Part shown: positions 8,515-16,113 of the stretch, piece by piece
Numbering within the stretch: the first letter of the stretch is position 1
How the letters are laid out: every line of letters begins with the position of its first letter
From: Mesobacterium_A hydrothermale
Lineage (GTDB): Bacteria > Pseudomonadota > Alphaproteobacteria > Rhodobacterales > Rhodobacteraceae
DNA: 64,000 nucleotides
Direction: 5' to 3'
NCBI RefSeq assembly: GCF_035818635.1
Contig: NZ_JAYLLH010000024.1
Span: 1 to 64,000 of the forward strand
The notes under the pieces: generated by a model
The model's database searches: none
The model's input: only the letters and a program-made list of their open reading frames with translations
Told to the model about the DNA's origin: nothing
Program-made: the position numbers and the translations under genes

Positions 8515-8676
8515 ATGACGGGTTTTTTGAACACCTTCAGCACCGCCATCGCCAAGCGCCGCGCCTTCGCCCGCACCCGCGACGAACTGCGCGCGCTCCC
8601 GCTTGATGTAAAGCTCGACCTCGATATTTCGGGGATTGAAGACAAGGTTGCGCATCTCGCCGTCTACGGACGCTGA
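8515..8676 (+). CDS. DUF1127 protein, copy 2
   Basis: Also 53 residues: MTGFLNTFSTAIAKRRAFAR, then a TRDELRALPLDVKLDLDI segment, ending in HLAVYGR. The region RxxxELxxLPxDVxxDLxI aligns with the first copy's RTVNEIRRMPKDVADDLGI, so the pair is a tandem duplication that has diverged. This copy is less basic at its C-terminus. An AAGGA site precedes the ATG. A terminator follows directly, closing the two-gene unit. Confidence 0.78.
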   Translation: MTGFLNTFSTAIAKRRAFARTRDELRALPLDVKLDLDISGIEDKVAHLAVYGR

Positions 8677-8697
8677 ACGCGGGCGATACTGACGACA

Positions 8698-8722
8698 AAG
8701 CCGCCTTTCGGGGCGGCTTTTG
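8698..8722 (+). terminator. Terminator after the DUF1127 pair
   Basis: Hairpin with arms AAAGCCGCC and GGCGGCTTT around TTTCGG, followed by TTGCATTTT. It lies between the plus-strand DUF1127 genes and the convergent coaD and may serve both. Confidence 0.8.
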
Positions 8723-8741
8723 CATTTTCAGGGCCGGATGA

Positions 8742-9242
8742 TCAGCCCATTTCAGCAAAGCGCCGGATCAGCGCCTGATGCACCGGCGGGGTCACGAACT
8801 TGCTGACATCGCCCCCCAACCGGGCGATTTCCTTGACCAGCTTCGAGGCAATCGCCTGCCGCCGTGCGTCGGCCATCAGGAAAACCGTTTCGATGCTGGA
8901 ATCCAGCGCACGGTTCATGCCGACCATCTGGAATTCGTATTCGAAATCGGCCACGGCGCGCAGCCCTCGCAAGATCAGCGATGCGCCGACATCGCGGGCG
9001 CAGTCGATCAGCAGGTTTTCAAACGGGTGCACGACAATCTCTGTCCCGGACTTGTCCGACAGCGCAGCGCACTCCGCCTCAATCATGGCGACGCGCTCTT
9101 CCAGTGAAAACAACGGCCCCTTGTCGCGGTTGATCGCAACGCCGATCACCAGCCGGTCGACCAGAAGCGCGGCGCGGCTGATGATGTCGATATGGCCCAG
9201 GGTGATCGGGTCAAAAGTGCCGGGATACAGGCCAATGCGCAT
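8742..9242 (-). CDS. coaD: Phosphopantetheine adenylyltransferase
   Basis: Cytosolic enzyme of coenzyme A synthesis that joins ATP and 4'-phosphopantetheine to form dephospho-CoA. It is 166 residues long, as expected. The nucleotidyltransferase motif TLGH is at residues 14-17 after MRIGLYPGTFDP, and RGLRAVADFEYE and the SKLVKE segment (the family ISSTMVKE region) are present. The start at MRIGLYPG is chosen over a 13-residue upstream extension because family members begin here. It is downstream of the CBS-domain gene on the same strand, separated by a hairpin at 9267-9306. Confidence 0.95.
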   Translation of the reverse strand: MRIGLYPGTFDPITLGHIDIISRAALLVDRLVIGVAINRDKGPLFSLEERVAMIEAECAALSDKSGTEIVVHPFENLLIDCARDVGASLILRGLRAVADFEYEFQMVGMNRALDSSIETVFLMADARRQAIASKLVKEIARLGGDVSKFVTPPVHQALIRRFAEMG

Positions 9243-9266
9243 CGCATGCCCCTTTCGTGGTGGTCC

Positions 9267-9306
9267 GCATTCGCGGCGCACGCAACATTATTGCGCCGCA
9301 GAATGC
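9267..9306 (-). terminator. Hairpin between CBS-domain gene and coaD
   Basis: Inverted repeat of GCATTCGCGGCGCA and TGCGCCGCAGAATGC with one bulged base and an 11-base loop. No T-run follows, so it may act as a weak terminator, an mRNA-stability element or an attenuator between the two genes. Confidence 0.5.
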
Positions 9307-9322
9307 AAGGCCATTCCGGTCG

Positions 9323-9757
9323 TTAAAACCCCATGATCATGCCTTCAAGCGCATCCTTTTCCATCGAAAGCTCTGACAGGCGGGCCTTGACGACGTCCCC
9401 GACCGAAATAAGCCCGACCATTTCGCCGTTTTCCACCACCGGGATGTGACGGAAGCGGCGTTCGGTCATCATCGAGAGAATCTGGTCAGCGGTCGCATCC
9501 AGCGAACAGGTCACCACCCTGGTGGTCATGAAATCGTCCACCGTTCCGATCAGGCAGCCCGACCCCGTCTGCGACAATGCCGTAACGATATCGCGCTCTG
9601 ACAGGATCCCGTCCGGTGTCTTGCCATCCTGAGAGACGACCACCGTCCCGATACGCTTCTCTGCAAGGATCCGCGTCACCTCAGAGATCGTCGCATCCGG
9701 CTTGACGGTGAACACGGTATCGTCGGCCTTGCTCTTCAGGATCTGTGCTACTTTCAT
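9323..9757 (-). CDS. CBS-domain pair protein
   Basis: A 144-residue protein made almost wholly of two CBS motifs (about 10-65 and 75-135), the Bateman module that binds adenosyl ligands such as AMP or ATP. Signature stretches IGTVVVSQDGKTPDGILSER and RRFRHIPVVENGEMVGLIS are clear. With no attached catalytic domain it is probably a small regulatory or energy-sensing protein; its partner is unknown. An AGGA site precedes the ATG at 9757. The open frame continues upstream, but only this start gives a good site and family-like N-terminus MKVAQILKSK. Confidence 0.88.
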   Translation of the reverse strand: MKVAQILKSKADDTVFTVKPDATISEVTRILAEKRIGTVVVSQDGKTPDGILSERDIVTALSQTGSGCLIGTVDDFMTTRVVTCSLDATADQILSMMTERRFRHIPVVENGEMVGLISVGDVVKARLSELSMEKDALEGMIMGF

Positions 9758-9818
9758 GTCGGTCGGTCCTCCCGCTGTCCTCGCTCCGGTCCCAGCGTGA
9801 TGGGGGTGCGACATTCTG

Positions 9819-10724
9819 TCAAGCCAGACCTTGAACCAAGGCCTCCAACCGTTGCACTTCGCGCCGCAATCCGGTGCTCAGCGCCTCGATCAGCCGATTC
9901 ATCCGGTCCGAGCGGCGGTCATCGGCGTGGCGGACAAGATAAAAGCTGCGGTTGAGCGAGACTGTTTCCGGCAGCACCGGAACCAGATCGGGCGCCAGCG
10001 GCATGGCAAAGGCGTGCGCGATCCCCAGCCCCGCCCCCTGTCGCAGCCAGTGGAACTGCACCGCGACCGAGTTCGACGCAAGATTCACCCGGTCCAACCC
10101 AAGCTGCGCGAGGTAGTCGAGTTCCTTGTCGAAGATCATGTCGGGAATATAGCCGACGATCCGGTGGGCGCGCAGGTCGGCCAAGGTGCGGATCGGCGGA
10201 TGGCGGTCGAGATAGCCGCGCGTCGCGGCCAGTGTCAGGCGATAGTCGGTGAGCTTCTGCACCGTCAGCCGCCCAGCGGTGGGCGCGCTGACCGCGATGG
10301 CCAGGTCGGCCTCGCGCTTGGACAGGTTTACTACGCGGGGCAGCGCCACGATCTGCAATTCCAGGTCGGGGTTGTCGTCGGACAGGGCCGCACAGACCTG
10401 CGGCAGAAGGAAATTCGCGCAACCGTCCGGCGCACCGATCCGCACCTGCCCGGACAGCGTTCCGGGGGCACCCGCCACCGCCTCGGACGCGGCCTGCATC
10501 GCCTGCTCGGCTTCTTCGGCGTGGCGCATCATCCGGCTTCCGGGTTCCGTCAGCGCATATCCCTGCGGCGACTTCACGAACAACGGCGTGCCAAGCGCGG
10601 CCTCCAGCCGGGCGATGCGGCGACCCACGGTGGCCGGATCCATCCGCAAGGCCCGGCCCGCAGATGACAGACCCTCGGCCCGGGCCACGGCCAGGAAGAT
10701 CCGCATGTCTTCCCAGTTGGTCAT
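9819..10724 (-). CDS. LysR-family regulator divergent from mmsA
   Basis: A 301-residue LysR regulator. The winged helix-turn-helix is at about 1-65 (MTNWEDMRIFLAVARAEG, then a recognition helix in MDPATVGRRIARLE) and a periplasmic-binding-like effector domain fills the remainder. The pattern SGQVRIGAP at the linker is typical. The ATG at 10724 is preferred to an upstream one because family members start with the DNA-binding helix and a GGAAGG site lies before it. It is divergent from mmsA over a 104-base region containing an inverted repeat, so it probably regulates mmsA and itself. Confidence 0.9.
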   Translation of the reverse strand: MTNWEDMRIFLAVARAEGLSSAGRALRMDPATVGRRIARLEAALGTPLFVKSPQGYALTEPGSRMMRHAEEAEQAMQAASEAVAGAPGTLSGQVRIGAPDGCANFLLPQVCAALSDDNPDLELQIVALPRVVNLSKREADLAIAVSAPTAGRLTVQKLTDYRLTLAATRGYLDRHPPIRTLADLRAHRIVGYIPDMIFDKELDYLAQLGLDRVNLASNSVAVQFHWLRQGAGLGIAHAFAMPLAPDLVPVLPETVSLNRSFYLVRHADDRRSDRMNRLIEALSTGLRREVQRLEALVQGLA

Positions 10725-10734
10725 CGCGCCTTCC

Positions 10735-10750
10735 TTTGCAAAATTGCAAA
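10735..10750. promoter_or_regulatory. Candidate LysR operator between the regulator and mmsA
   Basis: Perfect arms TTTGCAA and TTGCAAA around AA, in the divergent promoter region. The spacing and T...A form fit a LysR-type recognition site. It lies 11 bases from the LysR start and 78 from mmsA. Confidence 0.5.
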
Positions 10751-10828
10751 ACACCTTTGGGACATTGCCTCTTTTCCGCACAATTCTGCAAGACTAATCT
10801 GCCGCCAGAGTTTCTAGGAGGAGCCCCC

Positions 10829-12328
10829 ATGAAAGAGCTGTCACATTACATCAACGGCGAACACGTCAAAGGCACGTCGGGACGTTTCAGCGATGTCATG
10901 AACCCCGCCACCGGCGAAGTTCAGGCGCGTGTGCCCTTGGCCAGCAAGCACGAGATGGACGCCGCCATCGCCGCCGCCGCAGCCGCGCAGCCCGCATGGG
11001 CCGCCACCAACCCGCAGCGCCGCGCCCGCGTGATGATGAAGTTCGGTGCCCTGATCAACGAACACATGGAAGAACTGGCAGAGCTGGTCAGCCGCGAACA
11101 CGGCAAGACCATTCCCGATGGCCGCGGGGACGTTCAGCGCGGCCTTGAGGTGATCGAGGTCTGCATGGGCGCGCCGCACATGCTCAAGGGCGAATTCACC
11201 AATGACGGTGGCCCGGGCATCGACCTGTATTCCATGCGCCAGCCGCTGGGCGTGGTTGCGGGCATCACGCCCTTCAACTTCCCCGCCATGATCCCGCTGT
11301 GGAAAATGGGCCCGGCCCTGTCCGCCGGCAACGCCATGATCCTAAAGCCGTCCGAACGCTGCCCCTCGACCTCGATCCGCCTTGCGGAACTGATCGAGGA
11401 AGCCGGCCTGCCCAAGGGCGTGCTGCAAGTGGTCAACGGCGACAAGGAAGCCGTGGACGCGATCCTCGACAATGACACGATCGCCGCTGTCGGCTTCGTG
11501 GGGTCGACCCCGATCGCGCAATATATCTATGGCCGTGCCTGTTCCAACGGCAAGCGCGCGCAGTGCTTCGGCGGCGCGAAGAACCACATGATCATCATGC
11601 CCGATGCCGACCTGGACAAGGCCGCAGACGCGCTGGTCGGTGCCGGTTTCGGCGCGGCCGGTGAACGCTGCATGGCGATCTCGGTGGCCGTGCCAGTGGG
11701 CGACGCGACCGCGGACGCGTTGGTCGAACGCCTGATCCCGCGCATCGAAAAGCTGAAGGTCGGCCCCTACACCGCGGGCGAAGACGTGGATTACGGGCCG
11801 GTCATCACCAAGCAGGCCCAGGAACGCATCAAGGCGCTGATCACCAGCGGCGTCGATCAGGGCGCGACCCTGGTCCGCGACGGTCGGGACTTCAGCCTGC
11901 AGGGCTACGAGGACGGCTATTTCGTCGGCCCGACCCTGTTCGACAACGTCACCCCGGACATGGACATCTACAAAGAGGAAATCTTTGGCCCGGTCCTGAG
12001 CCAGGTGCGTGCAAAGTCCTATGACGAGGCGCTGAAGCTGACCATGGACAACCCCTATGGCAACGGCACCGCGATCTTCACCGCCGATGGCGACACCGCG
12101 CGCGATTTTGCCAACCGGGTCAACGTCGGCATGGTCGGCATCAACTTCCCGATCCCGGTGCCGCTGTCCTACCACTCGTTCGGCGGCTGGAAGAAGTCGG
12201 CCTTCGGTGACCTGAACCAGTATGGCCCCGACGCCTTCAAGTTCTACACCAAGACCAAGACCGTCACCGCGCGGTGGTTCTCTGGCATCAAGGAAGGCAG
12301 CCAGTTCAACTTCAAGGCAATGGACTGA
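10829..12328 (+). CDS. mmsA: CoA-acylating methylmalonate-semialdehyde dehydrogenase
   Basis: Converts methylmalonate semialdehyde, CoA and NAD+ to propionyl-CoA, the last step of distal valine catabolism, and acts likewise in thymine and inositol breakdown. It is 499 residues, the family length. Catalytic Cys281 lies in the GERCMAIS motif, with the substrate region GITPFNFPAM before it. A strong GGAGG site stands ahead of the ATG at 10829; an upstream in-frame extension overlaps the LysR gene and is rejected. Its pathway partners, an acyl-CoA dehydrogenase and the hydrolase-dehydrogenase fusion, lie 4-8 kb downstream in their own unit. Confidence 0.96.
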   Translation: MKELSHYINGEHVKGTSGRFSDVMNPATGEVQARVPLASKHEMDAAIAAAAAAQPAWAATNPQRRARVMMKFGALINEHMEELAELVSREHGKTIPDGRGDVQRGLEVIEVCMGAPHMLKGEFTNDGGPGIDLYSMRQPLGVVAGITPFNFPAMIPLWKMGPALSAGNAMILKPSERCPSTSIRLAELIEEAGLPKGVLQVVNGDKEAVDAILDNDTIAAVGFVGSTPIAQYIYGRACSNGKRAQCFGGAKNHMIIMPDADLDKAADALVGAGFGAAGERCMAISVAVPVGDATADALVERLIPRIEKLKVGPYTAGEDVDYGPVITKQAQERIKALITSGVDQGATLVRDGRDFSLQGYEDGYFVGPTLFDNVTPDMDIYKEEIFGPVLSQVRAKSYDEALKLTMDNPYGNGTAIFTADGDTARDFANRVNVGMVGINFPIPVPLSYHSFGGWKKSAFGDLNQYGPDAFKFYTKTKTVTARWFSGIKEGSQFNFKAMD

Positions 12329-12349
12329 TCGTTTTGCCCCTGAAAAACA

Positions 12350-12381
12350 AAAACGCCCCGGTCGCAGGACCGGGGCGTTTT
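12350..12381. terminator. Bidirectional terminator between mmsA and the DsrE-like gene
   Basis: A perfect 14-base stem (AAAACGCCCCGGTC and GACCGGGGCGTTTT) with loop GCAG, flanked by A and T runs on both sides so it can act on both convergent transcripts. Confidence 0.9.
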
Positions 12382-12398
12382 CGTTGTCGGCGGGCGCT

Positions 12399-12845
12399 TT
12401 ACCAGCTCAGGGTCTGCATGTCCTCGCGGAACAGCCAGCCTTCGACCACGGGCCAACTGCCCATGACAACACCATCAATATAGTCCTCCTTGGTCAGCCC
12501 CGCCGCCTGTGAACAGGCCGCGCACATCAGGACGGTACCGCCGTCCGCCATGAACGCCTTGAGCATATCCTGGATCGTGGTGCCTTGTTCGGCCATCACG
12601 CCGGGGATATTGCTTGGGCGTTTCTTGTCCGCCAGGTAGACCGCGCGCACGTTCAGCCAAATCGCGGTGTCGTGCCCGCCCTTCAGCGATTTCTGATGCG
12701 CGAACATGATCGCCTTTGCGGCAGACCAGGTGTCGTCGGTGGTCAGGTTGACAAACAACCCGCGCTTTCCATCCTCTGCCGAAGCCGCCAGCGGCAGAAT
12801 TACCAGAGAAAGCGCCAAAAGCATCTGCTTAAAAAACGTTTTCAT
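12399..12845 (-). CDS. Exported DsrE-family protein
   Basis: A 148-residue protein with a Sec-type signal peptide at about 1-23 (hydrophobic core LLALSLVILPLAASA, cleavage likely after ASA). The mature part resembles DsrE/DsrF-like folds, small proteins that handle persulfide sulfur. A CAAC pair lies in TVLMCAACSQAAG at the position where DsrE-like proteins carry reactive Cys. Periplasmic members are often encoded near sulfide or redox genes. The gene is alone, and a perfect 18-base palindrome sits about 70 bases upstream of its start, suggesting a dedicated repressor not encoded adjacent. Confidence 0.78.
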   Translation of the reverse strand: MKTFFKQMLLALSLVILPLAASAEDGKRGLFVNLTTDDTWSAAKAIMFAHQKSLKGGHDTAIWLNVRAVYLADKKRPSNIPGVMAEQGTTIQDMLKAFMADGGTVLMCAACSQAAGLTKEDYIDGVVMGSWPVVEGWLFREDMQTLSW

Positions 12846-12914
12846 TGTCCACTCCTTGAATTGGGATTCATGTTTGCAGCAATGCGACGGCGGACATTGT
12901 CAACACAAGCAAAA

Positions 12915-12932
12915 CATTCCAGCGCTGGAATG
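12915..12932. promoter_or_regulatory. Perfect palindrome CATTCCAGCGCTGGAATG
   Basis: An 18-base perfect dyad in the 203-base gap between the DsrE-like gene (minus strand) and the 139-residue protein gene (plus strand). Its size and symmetry suit an operator for an ArsR- or TetR-type dimer. The regulator is unknown. Confidence 0.5.
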
Positions 12933-13048
12933 ATAGAATGTCGCACCTGGAAAAGGCTTCAGCCTGGAGTTGAATAAAGTGGACTGACGCGAACTAACGT
13001 CTAAGTTGTGTTCAGACTGTCCCCACTGTTGAGCCAGGCCAAATCCGA

Positions 13049-13468
13049 ATGACCGCCAGCTATACGATCTACACGCACCACAATCTTGTCATCGTGCGCT
13101 ACAGCGGGCGGATCACCAACGCACAGATGATGCGGGCCCTGATCGATTACAGCAGCGACCCGCACTTCGCCCCGGGTCAATCACAGCTGATCGACCTGAG
13201 CGAGGTCCACACATTCGATATAGATTTCAAAGGCATGATGCAGGTGAACACCCGCAAGGCCGACCTTTTCAATGACACATCCGCCCCGGTTATCAGCGTG
13301 TATATCGCCCCCGATGAAACGGCCTTTGGCATGGCGCGGATGATGCAGCAACTGGCCGAAAGCCTTCCGATGCTGACAACCATCATTCACCGCGACGAAA
13401 CCGCGGCGCTGGCCGAACTTGGCCTGCGCGACAAACGGTTGATGACCTTCTACGCCAGGGCCCCCTGA
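13049..13468 (+). CDS. Conserved-type hypothetical protein, STAS/SpoIIAA-like
   Basis: A 139-residue soluble protein. Its pattern of alternating short strands and helices (YTIYTHHNLVIVRYSGRITN; SQLIDLSEVHTFDIDF; APVISVYIAPDETAFG) is reminiscent of SpoIIAA/STAS-like proteins of roseobacters, but I cannot assign a family firmly. There is no signal peptide, membrane helix or catalytic motif. It is convergent with the YkgJ-type gene, ending seven bases from that gene's stop. Confidence 0.6.
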   Translation: MTASYTIYTHHNLVIVRYSGRITNAQMMRALIDYSSDPHFAPGQSQLIDLSEVHTFDIDFKGMMQVNTRKADLFNDTSAPVISVYIAPDETAFGMARMMQQLAESLPMLTTIIHRDETAALAELGLRDKRLMTFYARAP

Positions 13469-13475
13469 ACGCCCG

Positions 13476-13907
13476 TCAGGCCCCGGCGCGATCCGGCGCA
13501 CCCCAGGCCGCCCCGAAGACGGGCGCGGGCGTCGTTTCTTGCGCCACGACCAAAGGCTCGGGCTGTGGTGGCATCGCGGGCGGTATCGTCACTGGCAGGC
13601 GCATCGCGTCCGCCAGGTGTATCCTGTGCTGGCGTGCCTTTCGGCATTCGAAAGACCCGGCACGGAACGCCCGGCAGGCTTCTGGCCGCCGATTATAGAT
13701 CGCGCAGACCAGTTCGGCACCTGCCGTTCGCGTCAGTTGCGTGCAATGCCCGCCGCACATCGACATGTAGCGCTTGCCATCGACCGAGGTCGTGGCGCTG
13801 TCGGGAATGGCGCGGTCCCGGTCCTCGGGCAACAGGGCGATATATTTGGCATGGGTGCCGAAACAGCAGGCACCGCAACGGATGCAGTCAAACTCCGAAG
13901 GGGTCAT
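13476..13907 (-). CDS. YkgJ-family cysteine-cluster protein
   Basis: A 143-residue protein with the zinc/iron-chelating Cys cluster of the YkgJ family: C8, C11, C14 and C15 in FDCIRCGACC, then CGGHCTQL, CAIYNRRPEACRAF and a final FECRKAR. Related proteins bind metal, and some are implicated in rRNA or flagellin modification, but the role is generally unknown. The start MTPSEFDCIRCG places the first Cys near the N-terminus as in relatives; a much longer upstream reading frame overlaps ybdK and lacks family likeness. The C-terminal 40 residues are Pro-rich and less conserved in character. Confidence 0.82.
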   Translation of the reverse strand: MTPSEFDCIRCGACCFGTHAKYIALLPEDRDRAIPDSATTSVDGKRYMSMCGGHCTQLTRTAGAELVCAIYNRRPEACRAFRAGSFECRKARQHRIHLADAMRLPVTIPPAMPPQPEPLVVAQETTPAPVFGAAWGAPDRAGA

Positions 13908-14070
13908 CTGGTATGTCCGAAAAGGCGCCGGCGGGGCCGACTCTCTGCCCGTCGCGTGCGCTGGCGCGGCAATTAGAACCACGCAAGGCGTCTGTCCAGT
14001 GATTTTGCGGGCTTGCCCGGCGTGTCCGCAGAGGGTCAAATACCTGTCGACAGGCGCAGGGAGGCACGCC

Positions 14071-15198
14071 ATGACCGAACCCGATTTCACCCTTGGCATC
14101 GAGGAAGAATACCTTCTGGTCGATCTCGACAGCCTGGCCCTGCGCGAGGCGCCCGAAGGGCTGATGGAGGATTGTGCCGCTGAACTGGAAGGCCAGGTCA
14201 GCCCCGAATTCCTGCAATGCCAGATCGAGATCGGGACCAAGGTCTGCGCCGGGGTCGATCAGGCCCGCGAAGATCTGAAACGCCTGCGCGGCACCGTGTC
14301 GAAACACGCGAAAACCCATAACCTCGCACCCATCTCCGCCTCGTGCCACCCGTTTTCCGACTGGAAGGACCAACACCACACCCGCAAGGACCGCTATGAC
14401 GACCTGAGCCGCGACCTGGGCGGCGTGGTGCGCCGCCTGCTGATCTGCGGCTGTCATGTGCATGTCGGGCTGGGCGACGACCCGCTGCGCGTCGACCTGA
14501 TGCGCCAGATGGCCTATTTCCTGCCGCACCTTCTGGCGATGTCGTCGTCGTCGCCGTTCTGGCAGGGCCGCGACACCGGCATGGCCAGCTATCGCATCAG
14601 CGTCTTCGACAACCTGCCCCGCACCGGCCTGCCGCCGCAGTTCGACACCTGGCAGGATTTCGAACGCTCGGTCGCCGCGCTGACCGATCTGGGCGTGATC
14701 GAGGACAGTTCGAAAATCTGGTGGGATTTGCGCCCCTCGTCCCGGTTCCCGACGCTGGAAACCCGCATCATGGACGTGCAGCCCCGGCTCGAGGATGCGC
14801 TGACGCTTGCGGCGTTGAACCAGTGCCTGCTGCGCATGCTGTGGCGGTTGCGCACCCGCAATCAGCGCTGGCGGATCTACGACAATTTCCTTGTCGGCGA
14901 AAACCGCTGGCGGGCGCAGCGCTATGGCGTGACCGAGGGCATGATCGACTTCGGTCGCGGCGAAATCGTGCCCTTCCCCGAACTGATGGACGAGATCATC
15001 GACCTGGTCGAGGAAGACGCCGGCGTTCTGCGCTGCCTGACCCAGATCGAACGCGCCCGCGACACCGCGCTGTCGGGCACCTCGGCCCAGCGGCAGCGCG
15101 CGGTCTATCGCGATGCGCTGGCTGCCGAGGACGACCACGACCACGCCATGCAGGCCGTGGTGCGCCACCTGATCGAGGAATTCCACGACGGGCTTTGA
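14071..15198 (+). CDS. YbdK-family carboxylate-amine ligase
   Basis: A 375-residue enzyme of glutamate-cysteine ligase family 2, starting with the diagnostic FTLGIEEEYLLVD. ATP-grasp-like GCS2 enzymes join a carboxylate to an amine; E. coli YbdK has weak gamma-glutamylcysteine synthetase activity and the physiological substrate is uncertain. GCHVHVGL, RISVFDNLPRTGLP and WWDLRPSSRFPTLE are conserved-type segments for metal and nucleotide binding. GGGAGG stands before the ATG. It is followed by a glycosyltransferase-like gene 81 bases downstream. Confidence 0.87.
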   Translation: MTEPDFTLGIEEEYLLVDLDSLALREAPEGLMEDCAAELEGQVSPEFLQCQIEIGTKVCAGVDQAREDLKRLRGTVSKHAKTHNLAPISASCHPFSDWKDQHHTRKDRYDDLSRDLGGVVRRLLICGCHVHVGLGDDPLRVDLMRQMAYFLPHLLAMSSSSPFWQGRDTGMASYRISVFDNLPRTGLPPQFDTWQDFERSVAALTDLGVIEDSSKIWWDLRPSSRFPTLETRIMDVQPRLEDALTLAALNQCLLRMLWRLRTRNQRWRIYDNFLVGENRWRAQRYGVTEGMIDFGRGEIVPFPELMDEIIDLVEEDAGVLRCLTQIERARDTALSGTSAQRQRAVYRDALAAEDDHDHAMQAVVRHLIEEFHDGL

Positions 15199-15279
15199 CC
15201 CTCGACACCCGGACGCACCGGGGGGTGACATTTCCCCCGCGCTGGGGCATTGGAAGGGCCAGCAAACGGAGGGCGCAGC

Positions 15280-16023
15280 ATGATCGTCGCGAATATGGCC
15301 ACCTACCCCGCCCGGGGTCAGCATCTGCGCCAGGTGGTGGACAGCCTGCTGCCCCAGGTCGACCGGATCAACCTTGTGTTCAACGAATACGACACGATCC
15401 CCGACTGGGCCGCAACGGCGGACAAGATCAACGCCGTGATCCCGGACAGCGATCAGAAGGACGTGGGCAAGTTCTATGTCGAAACGCCCGAGGCAAAATG
15501 GATCGCCTTTGTCGACGATGACATCATCTTTCCCGCCGACTACATGCAGACCTCGATCGCCCGGATCGAGGCCTTGCCGACCGACCGCACCTTTTGCGGC
15601 TATCACGGGTCGATCTACGAAAAGCCGCGGTTCGGCCTGACGCCGTCGCGCCTGTTCAAGTATTTCTCGCCGCTTGAAACGGTGATCCAGCGGTCGCGGC
15701 GGAATTTCGTCTTCACCCGGTTGCTGGAAAAACCAACAATCGTCGACCAGATCGCCACCAACACCTCCTTCATCCGCGGCTCGGACATGCCGCCCTATGC
15801 CTACATGAAGGACAGCCAGAAATTCGTCGACGTGCGGCTGGCGAAATGGTGCTTTGAAAAGGGCATCACCTCGGTCTGCCTGCCGCGCGCCAAGGGCTGG
15901 CTGGATGAATACCGTTACGACGAAACCATCTATCACGGCTTCACCCGCCGCGGGCACCCCGAAGTCGGGCGCGAAGTCCTGAGCTACGCCTTCAAGACCG
16001 CCACGGTCGGTCAGCCGATCTGA
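15280..16023 (+). CDS. Glycosyltransferase family 2-like protein
   Basis: A 247-residue cytosolic protein that starts MIVANMATYPARGQHLRQVV, as in GT-A fold enzymes of the family 2 type, and carries FVDDDIIFP, a DXD-like metal/nucleotide-sugar motif at about residue 80. No membrane segment is obvious. The acceptor is unknown. The ATG at 15280 follows a CGGAGGGCG site; an 11-codon upstream extension is possible but less likely. It sits between ybdK and the valine block without a polysaccharide locus around it. Confidence 0.7.
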   Translation: MIVANMATYPARGQHLRQVVDSLLPQVDRINLVFNEYDTIPDWAATADKINAVIPDSDQKDVGKFYVETPEAKWIAFVDDDIIFPADYMQTSIARIEALPTDRTFCGYHGSIYEKPRFGLTPSRLFKYFSPLETVIQRSRRNFVFTRLLEKPTIVDQIATNTSFIRGSDMPPYAYMKDSQKFVDVRLAKWCFEKGITSVCLPRAKGWLDEYRYDETIYHGFTRRGHPEVGREVLSYAFKTATVGQPI

Positions 16024-16062
16024 CCCGTTCCGGCCTTGCATCCCCCGGCACTTTCGGCATTA

Positions 16063-16076
16063 TGAACAAGCGTTCA
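16063..16076 (+). promoter_or_regulatory. TetR-type operator-like dyad TGAAC-AAGC-GTTCA
   Basis: Perfect 5-base arms around four bases, 38 bases before the acyl-CoA dehydrogenase start. The form recalls operators of TetR regulators of acyl-CoA catabolism. No TetR gene is in the window. Confidence 0.4.
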
Positions 16077-16113
16077 ATTCATGCGCCGAACGTCACGCTC
16101 TGGGAGGAAGCCG

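Noticed and set aside
13888..16041. 717-codon minus-strand frame opposite ybdK and the glycosyltransferase-like gene
   Set aside because: Antisense shadow; both plus-strand proteins have clear motifs.
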